Source of the DNA: Acidobacteria bacterium UBA2161
GTDB lineage: Bacteria; Acidobacteriota; Vicinamibacteria; Vicinamibacterales; UBA823
Assembly: GCA_002328835.1 (NCBI GenBank)
Contig: DCWN01000042.1
Location: 1 to 64,000 of the forward strand
DNA: 64,000 bases
Direction of reading: 5' to 3'
Each line of letters starts with the position of its first letter. Position 1 is the first letter of the stretch. Made by a program: the position numbers and the translations under genes. Positions 8,133-17,357 of the stretch are shown here, in pieces. The notes beneath the pieces are model-generated. The model saw only the letters and a program-made list of their open reading frames with translations. It was not told the origin of the DNA and did not search any database.

Positions 8133-8813
8133 CTAGGCCGACTCCTTCGTCGTGGCGGACAGGGCCGCGGCGCGAAGCGCGCGGGTGGCCGCCGCCGGGT
8201 CATCCTGGCTGAAGATGGCCGAGCCGGCCACCAGGACGTCAGCGCCGGCCGCAACGAGGTCGGCCGCATTGTTCCGGTCGACGCCTCCATCGACGGTGAT
8301 GGGCGCCGGATTCTTCGCTCGGCTCAGCAGGGCGCGCGTCGCGTGGACCTTCTCGAGACTACGCGGGATGAACTGCTGTCCGCCGAAACCAGGGTTGACG
8401 GACATGACGATCACCAGGTCGACGTCGGCTGCGACCTCCTCGATGGCCGTGACCGACGTCGACGGATTCAAGGCGACGCCGGCTCGCATGCCGAGTGCCT
8501 TGATGGCGGCCAGGGTCCGGTGCAGATGCGTCGATGCCTCCACGTGCACCGACAGCAGGTCGGCACCGGCGTCGGCGAAGGCACTCAGATACCGGTCGGG
8601 CGCCTCGATCATCAGGTGCACGTCGAGCGGCACCTGCGCGGCGCGCTTGAGGGCTCGGACAACGGGCGGTCCGATCGTGAGATTGGGGACGAAGTGGCCA
8701 TCCATGACGTCGATGTGGATGGCGTCGGCGCCTCCGCGCTCGGCCGCCCGGACGGCGTCACCCAGCGCGGCGAAGTCGGCGGAAAGAATCGACGGCGCGA
8801 TCCGCACGCTCAT
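8133..8813 (-). CDS. rpe: ribulose-phosphate 3-epimerase
   Basis: 226 aa TIM barrel interconverting ribulose 5-phosphate and xylulose 5-phosphate. Motifs in order: IAPSILSADF (N terminus), HIDVMDGHFVPN near 35 (metal ligands His/Asp), DVHLMIE near 68, VNPGFGGQQF near 140, and ITVDGGV near 172 (second catalytic Asp). Length and order match the family. ATG start overlaps the PASTA protein gene by 4 nt. Confidence 0.96.
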   Translation of the reverse strand: MSVRIAPSILSADFAALGDAVRAAERGGADAIHIDVMDGHFVPNLTIGPPVVRALKRAAQVPLDVHLMIEAPDRYLSAFADAGADLLSVHVEASTHLHRTLAAIKALGMRAGVALNPSTSVTAIEEVAADVDLVIVMSVNPGFGGQQFIPRSLEKVHATRALLSRAKNPAPITVDGGVDRNNAADLVAAGADVLVAGSAIFSQDDPAAATRALRAAALSATTKESA

Positions 8814-9532
8814 CGGCTGACCTCGAGAGAGATCGGCTCTCCGGGCGAGATCTGAAATCCCGCCTGGGGGTACTGCCGCAGCACGATACCCGGTGGCACG
8901 CTCGGATAGGGATGATCGCCGACGACCGTGACACGAAAACCCTGCGCGCGCAGGATATCGGCAGTCGCCGTGCCATCCGCGCCGATCAGATCGGGCATGA
9001 CATAGGTCGCCGCGCGTTCACCGCGATTCACGAGCAACGACACGGCGGTGCTCTCGGTCGCAGGCGGTGGCTCCTGCGCGACGACGGTGCCACTCGGATA
9101 GCGGCCGGAGCGGATTTCGGCAACCCCCATCAGCTCGAGACGGTCTTCCTGCACTCGCAGCTGGGCACTGCGCGCGGACTGGCCGACCAGCGCCGGGATC
9201 CGGCTTGGCCTCGAGCCGGCGCTGAGCCAGACCTTGATGGTGCGCTGCCGTCGGGCACTGACCCCGGGCGGTGGCTCCTGAAGCATGACGCTGCCAGCTG
9301 GGACCGACGGGTGTAGTCGCTGGCCGGGTTCGACCCGGAGCAACAGGCCGAGGTCGCCCAGCGTCGCACTCGCGGCGGCAATCGTTTGACCGGAGACGTT
9401 GGGAACGGTGACTTCGCGGGTTCGAAGCGCGACACGCATGCCGGCGGCGGCGAAAAGCAGATACGTCGCCATCAGCGCGCCGGCCAGCAAGCAGACTTTC
9501 CCGACGCCCCACACCCGACTCGTTAGGGCCAT
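8810..9532 (-). CDS. membrane-anchored PASTA-domain protein
   Basis: About 240 aa. One transmembrane helix (LAGALMATYLLFAAAGM) leads into three tandem PASTA repeats, recognisable by V/IP-x-L/V-x-G-x2-A and closing VxxQEPPPG: VPNVSGQTIAAAS...LQEPPPG, IPALVGQSARSAQ...AQEPPP, and MPDLIGADGTATA...RQYPQAG. PASTA repeats bind peptidoglycan fragments and usually sit on Ser/Thr kinases or PBPs; here there is no kinase or transpeptidase domain, so this is a free-standing PASTA protein. I chose ATG at 9532. A TTG at 9571 would add 13 residues and cannot be excluded. Confidence 0.82.
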   Translation of the reverse strand: MALTSRVWGVGKVCLLAGALMATYLLFAAAGMRVALRTREVTVPNVSGQTIAAASATLGDLGLLLRVEPGQRLHPSVPAGSVMLQEPPPGVSARRQRTIKVWLSAGSRPSRIPALVGQSARSAQLRVQEDRLELMGVAEIRSGRYPSGTVVAQEPPPATESTAVSLLVNRGERAATYVMPDLIGADGTATADILRAQGFRVTVVGDHPYPSVPPGIVLRQYPQAGFQISPGEPISLEVSR

Positions 9533-9580
9533 CGAAGGGACCAAGTTAGCACAAGTCCTTGTTTTGCACAAGGTTGGCGC

Positions 9581-10981
9581 TTACTCGTGAACCAGCGCGG
9601 CGCCGAAGAACGCGTCGAGCGCGTGGGCGTGGGGATAGGTGCGCAGGTGCCCCGCCGCGTCGATGGTCGAGGTGAGGCCCACCCCACCCTTGAAGTCCGA
9701 TGGCTGCTGGCGGAAGGTCGGAGACGAGGCGAGGAAGGCCTCGACGACGCGTTCATTCTCCTCGGGCTCGCTGGAACAGGTGGCGTAGACGAGGCGACCG
9801 CCGGGGCGTACCGTCGCCGCGGCTGAGCGGAGCATCGCGAGTTGACGCGCGGCCAGGCGGTCGGGGTCGTCCGGGCCACGCCGCCAGCGAATCTCGGGAT
9901 CGCGTCGGATGGTGCCGAGTCCGGTGCAGGGCGCATCGACCAGCACACCGTCGAACACGGGACCGAACGGTGCGCCGCGCGTGAGGTCGGCCGCGATGAG
10001 GTGCGCGACTCCGGCTCCGGCCTGTTCGACCGTTTCGGCGAGGAGCGCCAACCGGCGCTCCCGGGCGTCGCCCGCGACGAGGAGGCCACGGTTCGCCATC
10101 GCTGCGGCCATCGACACCGTCTTTCCCCCAGGGGCCGCGCAGGCGTCGAAGACCCGGTGTCCGGGCGCCGCGTGGACCAGCGGGGCGATGAGCTGGGAGG
10201 CTTCGTCCTGCACGAAGAAGTCGCCGCTGGAGGCAAGGTCGGTGAGCAGCGGATTGCCAGCGGTCACAACGAGGCCGTTCGGAGCGTATCGGGCGGGCTC
10301 GACGCTGACGGCCCGCTCTGCGAGGCGGGTCGTCAGCGTCTCGGCGTCGGTGCGCAGGGTGTTCACCCGAAGGCTCAGCCGCGCCGGGCGATTGTTGAAT
10401 TCGGTCCACGCCACCGTCGCGGCGTACCCGTAGCGATCGAGCCAGCGCTCGACGAGCCAAGCTGGGTGGGACTGGGTGGTGCTCAGGAAGCGGACGGCGG
10501 TTTGTCGGAGTTGGTCTGGCCAGTTCGAGAAGGACAGGGATGCGACGGCGGCGAGCGCGTCCTCGGGTGGCGGCGGTGGCAGGGGAAGATCGGGCTGGGC
10601 TCGGGAGAGGGCGCGGAGAACGGCGTTGGTCAGCCCGGTGGCATGGCGACGGCCGGCCGTTCGGGTGATCTCCACCGCGTCGTTGACAACGGCGGAGGTC
10701 GGCACGCGGTCGAGGTGAACGAGTTGGTAGACGCTGATGCGGAGGACGTCGCGCACGACCGGATCGAGCTTGGTGACGGGGCGGTCCGCGAAATGCGCGA
10801 CGAGGTGATCGAGCGCAGCGAGCCAGCGCAGGGTGCCCGTAACGATTTCCCCGGTCAGCGCCCGATCGCGCCGATCAGGTAGACCGGATCGAACGCGATG
10901 CAGCGCATCCGGCAGGTCGGCAGCTCGGCTCGTGACCGCCTGCAGCGCCCGAAACGCCGCAATGCGCGCTGGAGCGATCAT
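9581..10981 (-). CDS. rsmB: 16S rRNA m5C967 methyltransferase
   Basis: 466 aa. The N-terminal NusB-like helical domain (about 1-140: AFRALQAVTSR, DPVVRDVLRISVYQLVHLDRVPTSAVVNDAVE) is followed by a SAM-dependent Fmu/Sun domain. Motifs: FVQDEASQLIAPL near 240, DACAAPGGKT near 258 (SAM loop), DAPCTGLGTIRR near 330 (TCT-type catalytic Cys in PCTG), and YATCSSEPEENE near 390 (second Cys). Its ATG overlaps the fmt stop by 4 nt, the conserved def-fmt-rsmB order. Confidence 0.95.
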   Translation of the reverse strand: MIAPARIAAFRALQAVTSRAADLPDALHRVRSGLPDRRDRALTGEIVTGTLRWLAALDHLVAHFADRPVTKLDPVVRDVLRISVYQLVHLDRVPTSAVVNDAVEITRTAGRRHATGLTNAVLRALSRAQPDLPLPPPPPEDALAAVASLSFSNWPDQLRQTAVRFLSTTQSHPAWLVERWLDRYGYAATVAWTEFNNRPARLSLRVNTLRTDAETLTTRLAERAVSVEPARYAPNGLVVTAGNPLLTDLASSGDFFVQDEASQLIAPLVHAAPGHRVFDACAAPGGKTVSMAAAMANRGLLVAGDARERRLALLAETVEQAGAGVAHLIAADLTRGAPFGPVFDGVLVDAPCTGLGTIRRDPEIRWRRGPDDPDRLAARQLAMLRSAAATVRPGGRLVYATCSSEPEENERVVEAFLASSPTFRQQPSDFKGGVGLTSTIDAAGHLRTYPHAHALDAFFGAALVHE

Positions 10982-11925
10982 CGGGGCGCCCGGGTGGTGA
11001 AGGTCGCGCCAGCCGCGAGCGCGTGCCCGGCCAGAAACGCGGCGGCCGACATGACGGCGCGGCCCTCGGGCTGGATCGCCAGGACCTCGACGACCGTTGC
11101 CGCTCCGGCGGAGACGACGAGCCGACCGGAGCACTCGAGAATCTGGCCTGGGCGGCCCGTGGCGGGGTGTGTGGTCACGGCTGTGCGACGGAGCACGTAG
11201 CGGGTGCCGTCGAGGTGGGTGAAGGCGTGCGGCCAGGGATGCATCGCTCGGACGTGGTTGTGGATCGCCTGGGCCGGCTGGTGCCAGTCCACCTGTCCAT
11301 CGGCCTTGACGAGGCGAGGCGCGTAGGTGGCGGCGGCCTCGTCTTGCGGCTCGCCGGTCAGGTCGCCGGCGACGAAGGCATCGAGGTGCTCCAGAAGCAG
11401 CGTTGCGCCGAGGCGGCCGAGCGCGGTCTCGACGTCGGCCGCGGTGTCATCCGGGCCGATCGAATGAGCGACGCGGGCGAGGATCGGGCCGGCGTCGAGG
11501 GCGGCGACAACCCGCATGAGCGTGATCCCCGTGACGGCATCACCCGACTGAACGGCGCGCTGGATCGGCGAGGCGCCGCGATAGGCGGGCAGCAGCGAAG
11601 CGTGCAGGTTGACGAGGCCACACCTCGGGAGGGTGAGCACTTCGTCCGGGAGGATCTTGCCGTACGCCGCCACGACGCCGACGTCGGGCGCGACCGCGGC
11701 GAGCGCGTCCAGAAACTGCGGATCGCTGAGTCGTTCGGGCGTTAGCGTCGTCACTCCGTGCGCCAGCGCGAGCGACTTGGTCTCGGAAGGTAAGAGACGG
11801 TTGCCGCGACCACGCCGTCGGTCGGGCTGGGTCACGAGCGCTACGACGTCGTGCGACGACGCGAGCAGAGCAGTGAGCGACGGAAGGGCAAAGGGCGGAG
11901 TCCCGAAGAACGCGACCGTCACCAT
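10978..11925 (-). CDS. fmt: methionyl-tRNA formyltransferase
   Basis: 315 aa. It formylates initiator Met-tRNA using 10-formyl-tetrahydrofolate. It begins VAFFGTPPFALPSL as in Fmt. The catalytic region has NLHASLLPAYRGASPIQRAV (Asn, His) near 110 and GDAVTGITLMRVVAALDAGPIL near 135 (Asp). The C-terminal OB-like domain (about 205-310) includes VRAMHPWPHAFT. It overlaps def by 7 nt and rsmB by 4 nt, so the three are one translational unit. Confidence 0.96.
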   Translation of the reverse strand: MVTVAFFGTPPFALPSLTALLASSHDVVALVTQPDRRRGRGNRLLPSETKSLALAHGVTTLTPERLSDPQFLDALAAVAPDVGVVAAYGKILPDEVLTLPRCGLVNLHASLLPAYRGASPIQRAVQSGDAVTGITLMRVVAALDAGPILARVAHSIGPDDTAADVETALGRLGATLLLEHLDAFVAGDLTGEPQDEAAATYAPRLVKADGQVDWHQPAQAIHNHVRAMHPWPHAFTHLDGTRYVLRRTAVTTHPATGRPGQILECSGRLVVSAGAATVVEVLAIQPEGRAVMSAAAFLAGHALAAGATFTTRAPR

Positions 11926-12428
11926 TTCCCGGTCCGTCGAAGCTTGCCAATGCGGCGGACGATCACATCGCGTTTGATTCCGCGCAGGCGGTCAACGAAC
12001 AGCGTGCCATCCAAGTGGTCCATCTCGTGCTGGAGCGCGCGCGCCAGCAAGTCGCTCCCTTCGATTCTGAGCGGCTGTCCGTCACGGTCGAGGCCGGTCA
12101 CGACCACGCAGGCGGGCCGAGCGACCGTGGCGCTGAAGCCCGGGAGACTCAAGCAGCCCTCTTCCTCGAGTTGCATGCCATCCCGAGATTCGAACTGCGG
12201 GTTCACGAGAGCCAGCAGTTCGCTCACAGATTGTCCGACCGAGACATCGATGACGAAGACACGGCGGTCGACGCCGATCTGGGGCGCCGCGAGGCCCACG
12301 CCCGGGGCGGCGTACATGGTTTGGATCATGTCGTCGATCAGCGTGCGGACCTCGTCAGTCACCGCATCCACGGGTGAGGCAGGCTGCTGGAGGCCCCGGT
12401 CGCCGTACTTGAGAATCGGACGGATCAT
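11919..12428 (-). CDS. def: peptide deformylase
   Basis: 169 aa. All three metal/active-site motifs are present: PGVGLAAPQIGV near 42 (GxGxAAxQ), EEGCLSLPGF near 88 (EGCLS, metal Cys), and QHEMDHLDGTLF near 132 (HExDH). It removes the formyl group from nascent proteins, the partner reaction of Fmt encoded just downstream. ATG start. aroC ends 21 nt upstream. Confidence 0.97.
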   Translation of the reverse strand: MIRPILKYGDRGLQQPASPVDAVTDEVRTLIDDMIQTMYAAPGVGLAAPQIGVDRRVFVIDVSVGQSVSELLALVNPQFESRDGMQLEEEGCLSLPGFSATVARPACVVVTGLDRDGQPLRIEGSDLLARALQHEMDHLDGTLFVDRLRGIKRDVIVRRIGKLRRTGKW

Positions 12429-12449
12429 CGCGGCGCGTCGGACTGGCCG

Positions 12450-13679
12450 TCAGGACGTGGCGGTGCCGGCCGCGGCGTCGAGCCGCGTGCGTGTGAGCGT
12501 CGCCGAGGCGGCCACGTGCCGTGTGATCTCCTCGACGGAGTCGCCTCCGAACTTCTCGAGAAACGCGTCGGCGACAACCAGCGAGACCATCGCCTCGGCT
12601 ACGACGGCAGCGGCGGGCACCGCGCAGACGTCACTGCGTTCGACCGTGGCCTCCGCCTCGGTCATCGTGGCGAGATCGACCGAGCGCAACGGCTTCATCA
12701 ACGTGGAGATCGGCTTCATGTAGCCCGAGACACGCAGGTCTTCACCGTTGGTCATGCCGCCTTCGAGACCGCCGGCGTTGTTGGTCGGCCGGACGACGCC
12801 GAACGGCCGAGGTGCGGCGTCGTCGGGCTTGGACGGCAGAACAATCTCATCGTGGACCTGCGAACCCGGCAAGGCCGCCGCTGCCGGGCCACGCCCGATC
12901 CCCACCGCCTTGATCGCGGGAATCGACATGACCGCTTGAGCCAGGCGGCCGTCCAGCTTCCGGTCCCATTGTACGTAGCTGCCAAGGCCCACGGGCAGGC
13001 CGCGGACGATCACCTCGAAGGTACCCCCCAGGGTGTCGCCAGCGTCGCGGGCGGCATCGATCGCGGCGATCATCTCGTGTTCGGTGTCGGGGTCGACACA
13101 CTGCAGTGGCGCATCCATCGGGAGGGCTCGGACAGTCTCGAACGCCACGGTCGGGGCGTCGAGCGTGACGCCGCCGATGGCGATGACGTGACTCGTGATG
13201 TCGATAGCGAAGGCTTCGAGGAGTTGCCGCGCGACGGCACCGGCCGCGACGCGGGCCGCGGTTTCCCTGGCACTGGCCCGCTCGAGGATGTCGCGGAGAT
13301 CGCTCCGAGCGTACTTGATCGTACCCGCGAGGTCGGCGTGCCCGGGCCGAGGGCGGGACACCGGTGGCTTCCGGTTGGCGGCAGGCGCATCGGGTGGCGG
13401 CGACTCGACTGGCATCGTCTGTTCCCAGTTCGGCCAGTCCTTGTTGTTGACCTGCATGGCGATCGGGCCGCCGAGCGTTTGCCCGTCCCGGACGCCGGAA
13501 AGGATTGCAGCGCGATCAGATTCGATCGCCATGCGACGGCCGCGCCCATAGCCGCCCTGACGTCGACGCATCTGGGCGGTGATGGCGTCGAAGTCGAGTG
13601 CGAGGCCGGCAGGAACCCCTTCGAGGATGACGACGAGGCCACGGCCATGCGACTCGCCGGCCGTGAGAAATCTCAACAT
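12450..13679 (-). CDS. aroC: chorismate synthase
   Basis: 409 aa. It makes chorismate from EPSP with reduced FMN. It starts MLRFLTAGESHGRGLV (signature 1), with GYGRGRRM near 45, RPGHADLAGTIKY near 115, and SGYMKPISTLMKPLRSVD near 325 carrying the conserved Arg. Its length is longer than E. coli AroC and normal for the long form. ATG chosen over an upstream in-frame start because family homology begins exactly there. A -10 box (TACAAT) ends 9 nt before the ATG, so the message may be almost leaderless. It heads the def-fmt-rsmB run rather than the aromatic operon at 23 kb. Confidence 0.96.
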   Translation of the reverse strand: MLRFLTAGESHGRGLVVILEGVPAGLALDFDAITAQMRRRQGGYGRGRRMAIESDRAAILSGVRDGQTLGGPIAMQVNNKDWPNWEQTMPVESPPPDAPAANRKPPVSRPRPGHADLAGTIKYARSDLRDILERASARETAARVAAGAVARQLLEAFAIDITSHVIAIGGVTLDAPTVAFETVRALPMDAPLQCVDPDTEHEMIAAIDAARDAGDTLGGTFEVIVRGLPVGLGSYVQWDRKLDGRLAQAVMSIPAIKAVGIGRGPAAAALPGSQVHDEIVLPSKPDDAAPRPFGVVRPTNNAGGLEGGMTNGEDLRVSGYMKPISTLMKPLRSVDLATMTEAEATVERSDVCAVPAAAVVAEAMVSLVVADAFLEKFGGDSVEEITRHVAASATLTRTRLDAAAGTATS

Positions 13680-13688
13680 CGTGGATTC

Positions 13689-13694
13689 ATTGTA
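13689..13694 (-). promoter_or_regulatory. -10 box before aroC
   Basis: TACAAT (overlapping TATACA) on the minus strand, 9 nt before the aroC ATG, with no recognisable -35. It would place the start of transcription at or 2-3 nt before the start codon. Confidence 0.45.
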
Positions 13695-13817
13695 TACGAA
13701 GAATTTGCGTCTCTTTCGCCGCCGAGCAGGTGTGCGCAACGCGGCGCGCGACGTTTAGGCGTGAATGCGGCGGCAATCTTGCACTGAGTGTGTCGGGGCG
13801 ATCATGAGCGACGGAAG

Positions 13818-14762
13818 ATGATCCAGGAAGACCTCGGAGCCTTCGGGATCGCAGGCGACAGCTCGGTCATTCGGGATCTACGACAAACGATTCGAGACGC
13901 GGCGACCTCACCGTACCCGGTCCTCGTGGAGGGTGAGAGCGGCAGCGGAAAGGAATTGGTCGCGAGTGCCGTGCATCGCTTGAGTCCTCGAGCCGCGCGT
14001 CCGCTCTGCCCGCTCAACTGCGCCGCCGTGACGGATGAACTGTTCGAAGCGGAGCTGTTTGGGTTCGCCCGGGGGGCCTTTACGGGTGCGGTGCGCGAAC
14101 GTCGCGGCTTGTTCGAGGAGGCTGACTCGGGGGCCGTGTTCCTCGATGAGGTGGCGGAGTTGTCAGCCCGGGCGCAGGCGAAGCTTCTCAGGACGCTGCA
14201 GGAGGGCGAGATTCGACGCCTGGGTGAGAACAGGCCCCGCCGGGTCGACGTGCGGGTGATCGCCGCCACGAATCGGCCGCTCGCGGCCGAGGTCGACGCC
14301 GGCCGATTCCGGCGCGACCTCTGGTACCGGCTCGACGTCGTGCGTATCGCGGTGCCCGCGCTGCGGGACCAGCCGGGGGACGTGCGGCTCCTGGCGAGAC
14401 GATTCTGGGGCGAGGCCGCTCGGGCCGTCGGAAACTGCGCCGTACTCGACTCAGAGGCGATCGACGTGCTGACAGGTTACTCGTGGCCTGGGAACGTCCG
14501 TGAATTGCAGAACGTGATGACCGCGCTGGCGGTCACTGGACCGCGCCGTGGCCGGGTTCGAGCGTGCAACCTCCCGCGGGTCATCGCTGACGGCCGTGGG
14601 CGAGTCGCGCTCACCCTGCACGAGGCGCGGCGAACGTTCGAGCGCCGCCATGTCCGTGAAGCGCTCGCGCAAGTGGGCGGCCACCGGGGCAAGGCGGCTC
14701 GCGCGCTCGGCGTCAGCCGCCAGGGGCTGGCCAAACTCATCAAGCGGCTGGAGGTTGCGTGA
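13818..14762 (+). CDS. sigma-54 dependent activator (AAA+ with Fis HTH, no receiver)
   Basis: 314 aa. Residues about 10-235 are the sigma-54 activator AAA+ domain: Walker A GESGSGKE near 38, ELFGFARGAFTGAVRE (the GAFTGA loop that contacts sigma-54) near 83, Walker B GAVFLDEVAEL near 105, AATNRP near 150, Arg finger RRDLWYRL near 168, and SWPGNVRELQN near 225. The C terminus has a Fis-type helix-turn-helix (GKAARALGVSRQGLAKLI). There is no N-terminal sensor or receiver, as in PspF, so control must come from a partner. ATG at 13818 is preferred; GTG at 13788 is an alternative. Neither has a well-spaced Shine-Dalgarno. Confidence 0.9.
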   Translation: MIQEDLGAFGIAGDSSVIRDLRQTIRDAATSPYPVLVEGESGSGKELVASAVHRLSPRAARPLCPLNCAAVTDELFEAELFGFARGAFTGAVRERRGLFEEADSGAVFLDEVAELSARAQAKLLRTLQEGEIRRLGENRPRRVDVRVIAATNRPLAAEVDAGRFRRDLWYRLDVVRIAVPALRDQPGDVRLLARRFWGEAARAVGNCAVLDSEAIDVLTGYSWPGNVRELQNVMTALAVTGPRRGRVRACNLPRVIADGRGRVALTLHEARRTFERRHVREALAQVGGHRGKAARALGVSRQGLAKLIKRLEVA

Positions 14763-14771
14763 AGGCCGACC

Positions 14772-16058
14772 TCACCCGAACATCGCGTTGACGATCGCGA
14801 CGGCGGCGAGCACGCCTGCCAGGTCGGCAAGCAGACAGGCCGGCAAGGCGTGGCGGGTACGGACGATGCCGACGGCACCGAAATAGACCGCGAGGGTGTA
14901 GAAGGTCGTCTCGGTGCTGCCCTGGAAGGTGCTGACCATGTAGCCGATGAGCGAGTCCGGGCCATGGGCGGTCATCGCCTCGGCCATGACCCCGAAGGCC
15001 CCCGAGCCCGTGAGTGGCCGGAGGACGGCCATCGGGAGCGCCTCCGCGGGCATGCCGATGAGGCTGGTCACCGGACCAACCACGGTCACCATGAGCTCGA
15101 TGCCGCCCGATGCGCGGAGCATGCCGACGGCGACCAGGATCGCGACGAGGAACGGGATGATCCGCAGCGCGACGTCGAAGCCTTGCTTGGCGCCCGCGAC
15201 GAGCGACTCGTAGACCGGGACACCGCGCTGCCATCCGTACAGGGTCAGCGCGGCCACCAGTGCGGGCAGCATCCAGAACGACGACACGCTACGCACGAGG
15301 CTCGTCGTCTCGTCGCTCACCCCGGACGCGGCCAGGAACCGAACGAGCAACGCCACGAAGACCAGCCAGAACAGCCAGACCGCCCACCGTCGGCGCGAGT
15401 GGCCATCTGCCGAGTCGGGCGTCAGCGTCTCCGAGGCCGTGGTCGTGGCGACAGCGACGACGGGCGGCTCGGTCGCACGATAGCGCGGCAGCCGCGAGAG
15501 CAAGATCGCCGCCAGGATACCCACGACGGTGGCCGAGCCGCTGGCGACCCACGTGGGAAAGAAGATTCCGGCAGCATCCTGCGAGCCGAGTGACGCGCGC
15601 AACCCGACCACGCCTGAGGGCAGGATCGCCAGGCCCGCGGTGTTGATCGCGAGGAAGAGGACCATGGCGTTGCTGGCCGTGCCCTTGTTTCCGTTGAGCG
15701 AGTTCAACTCCTCCATGGCGCGGATGCCGAACGGCGTCGCCGCGTTCCCCAGGCCGAGCATGTTGCTCGAGATGTTCAGGATCATCGCGCTCATCGCCGG
15801 ATGATCGACCGGCACCTCCGGGAAGAGGCGCTGCAGCAGCGGGCCGATGGCGCGGGCGATGCGGCGGGCGAGTCCGCCGTCCTCCGCCACGCGCATCAGG
15901 CCCAGAAAGAACGCCATGACGCCGACCAGGCCGATGGCGAGCGTGACGGCGTCCCGAGCAGAGTCGATGATGGCCTGCGTCAGCACCTCCATCCGCCCGG
16001 TGTACCCAGCGAGCAGGATCGAGGTAATGACGGCAAAAACGAAGAGGCCGTTGAGCAT
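14772..16058 (-). CDS. fused SpmA-SpmB nucleoside recognition (Gate) membrane protein
   Basis: 428 aa polytopic membrane protein. Residues about 1-200 match SpmA (LMRVAEDGGLARRIARAIGPLL, NISSNMLGLGNAATPFGI with conserved Asn/Gly, FLAINTAGLAILPS). Residues about 230-428 match SpmB (YESLVAGAKQGFDVALRIIPFLVAILVAVGMLRASGG, then RPLTGSGAFGVMAE and ST-FQGSTETTFYTLAVYFG). In Bacillus the two are separate spore maturation proteins; fusions occur in many non-sporulating bacteria, where the job is unknown, possibly transport. The TPR gene lies 6 nt upstream, so the two are likely cotranscribed. Confidence 0.9.
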   Translation of the reverse strand: MLNGLFVFAVITSILLAGYTGRMEVLTQAIIDSARDAVTLAIGLVGVMAFFLGLMRVAEDGGLARRIARAIGPLLQRLFPEVPVDHPAMSAMILNISSNMLGLGNAATPFGIRAMEELNSLNGNKGTASNAMVLFLAINTAGLAILPSGVVGLRASLGSQDAAGIFFPTWVASGSATVVGILAAILLSRLPRYRATEPPVVAVATTTASETLTPDSADGHSRRRWAVWLFWLVFVALLVRFLAASGVSDETTSLVRSVSSFWMLPALVAALTLYGWQRGVPVYESLVAGAKQGFDVALRIIPFLVAILVAVGMLRASGGIELMVTVVGPVTSLIGMPAEALPMAVLRPLTGSGAFGVMAEAMTAHGPDSLIGYMVSTFQGSTETTFYTLAVYFGAVGIVRTRHALPACLLADLAGVLAAVAIVNAMFG

Positions 16059-16064
16059 GAACGG

Positions 16065-17336
16065 TCAGGGCGAGGGTGGCCGGCCAGCGGTCGGCGGCGC
16101 GATCTCATCCGCCAGGCGCAGCCAGCGCGCTTCGGCGGTGTCGTCGGCCAACTGGCCGGACAGTTCGCCCAGTCGGCGGGCCGCCGCGGCTCGGGCCATT
16201 GGCGTCATGGCATGCTGAGCCAGGGCGTCGTACGAGCTCAGCGCATCGCGAGCGGCACGGAGCTGGCCGGCCTGCAGCGCGAGGGCGGCCAGATGGCGGT
16301 AGGCGTCGGGGTCGATCGGAAAGCGCTGGCTGGCCGTCTGAAAGGCATCAAGCGCGCTGTCGAGATCATCGGCCAGCAGCAGCGCTCGCCCGCGGAGGAC
16401 GTAGGCGGCACTGGTGTTCACGCCCTGGACGATTGATTCGTCGAGCGCTTCGAGGGCCTTCCCGAGAGCCGACGGGTCGGCGCGCTGGTCGGCCACATCG
16501 AGCCAGATTCTACCGAGGGCGACGTAGAAGTGGGGTTGATCGGGGTATCGCTCGGCAGCCCGGCCCAACGCCAGGACTGCCAGGTCCGAACGACCGGCAT
16601 CCGCGTGCGCCAGACCTAGCGCGACCTGGTGCTGTGGGCGATCGAGATTGAGGGCCGCGAGGGCCTCGAGTTGATCGATCCGCTCCTCGTGGAGTCCGAG
16701 TGTCGAGAGCAGGTCCGCCAGCTCGAGTCGGCCCTCCGTCTCGGCCGGGGCCAGTCGAACGGCGACACGAAGCGCCGCGACGGCCGCATCGAGTTGATCT
16801 TGAGCGCGCAACGACAGGCCGAGGAGGTAGTGCGCCTCGGCGAGACGCGGGTCCAGGGCGACGGCGTCGCGGAGGGCGGAGACGGCCGTGGCGGCGTTGC
16901 CGTTGCGGTACCGACTGAGGCCCAGCTTGTACAGGATGCGCGGTGCTTCCGCGTCGAGGCGCAGGTAGTCGAGGAATCGGGCTTCGGCGTTCGCGTACTG
17001 GCCGAGCCCGGCGTTGACGTCGCCGAGTTGTTCGAGCGGACGAGTGGCCGTGGCGTCGAGCCGGGCGGCCGAACGCAGGTCGCGCAGCGCGGCGGCCAAT
17101 TCACCGCGCCGGCGGTAGGTCTCGCCGCGCTTCAGGTGGGCCAGCATCGCGTCCGGTTTCCGCGCCACGGCACCGCTGAACGCTTCGATGGCCAGGAAGG
17201 TGTCTCCGGTGGCGACGGCCGCGTCGCCGTTGGCGATGAGGCGCCGATACTCGCGATCGTCACGGACGGCGGTGTACGCGAGGACGCCCGCGATACCGGC
17301 TGCCAGCAGGATGCCGGCCATGACCACACGGTTCAC
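16065..17336 (-). CDS. TPR-repeat protein with N-terminal membrane anchor
   Basis: 423 aa. An N-terminal hydrophobic helix (VMAGILLAAGIAGVLAYTAV) anchors or exports it. About nine tetratricopeptide repeats follow from residue 35 (AFSGAVARKPDAMLAHLKRGETYRRRG, FLDYLRLDAEAPRILYKLGLSRYRNG, DAVALDPRLAEAHYLLGLSLRAQ and so on) to about 385. TPRs are scaffolds; no partner can be named. The GTG start is preceded at 6 nt by TACCAT with an upstream TG, so the mRNA is probably leaderless. An ECF promoter for the divergent sigma gene overlaps this region. Confidence 0.8.
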   Translation of the reverse strand: MNRVVMAGILLAAGIAGVLAYTAVRDDREYRRLIANGDAAVATGDTFLAIEAFSGAVARKPDAMLAHLKRGETYRRRGELAAALRDLRSAARLDATATRPLEQLGDVNAGLGQYANAEARFLDYLRLDAEAPRILYKLGLSRYRNGNAATAVSALRDAVALDPRLAEAHYLLGLSLRAQDQLDAAVAALRVAVRLAPAETEGRLELADLLSTLGLHEERIDQLEALAALNLDRPQHQVALGLAHADAGRSDLAVLALGRAAERYPDQPHFYVALGRIWLDVADQRADPSALGKALEALDESIVQGVNTSAAYVLRGRALLLADDLDSALDAFQTASQRFPIDPDAYRHLAALALQAGQLRAARDALSSYDALAQHAMTPMARAAAARRLGELSGQLADDTAEARWLRLADEIAPPTAGRPPSP

Positions 17337-17342
17337 GCCGCT

Positions 17343-17351
17343 ATGGTAGCA
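17343..17351 (-). promoter_or_regulatory. extended -10 box of TPR gene
   Basis: On the minus strand TGC-TACCAT ends 6 nt before the GTG start at 17336, so transcription would begin at the start codon. The divergent ECF promoter lies 7 bp away (17358-17385), so the two promoters could interfere. Confidence 0.45.
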
Positions 17352-17357
17352 AGAACC

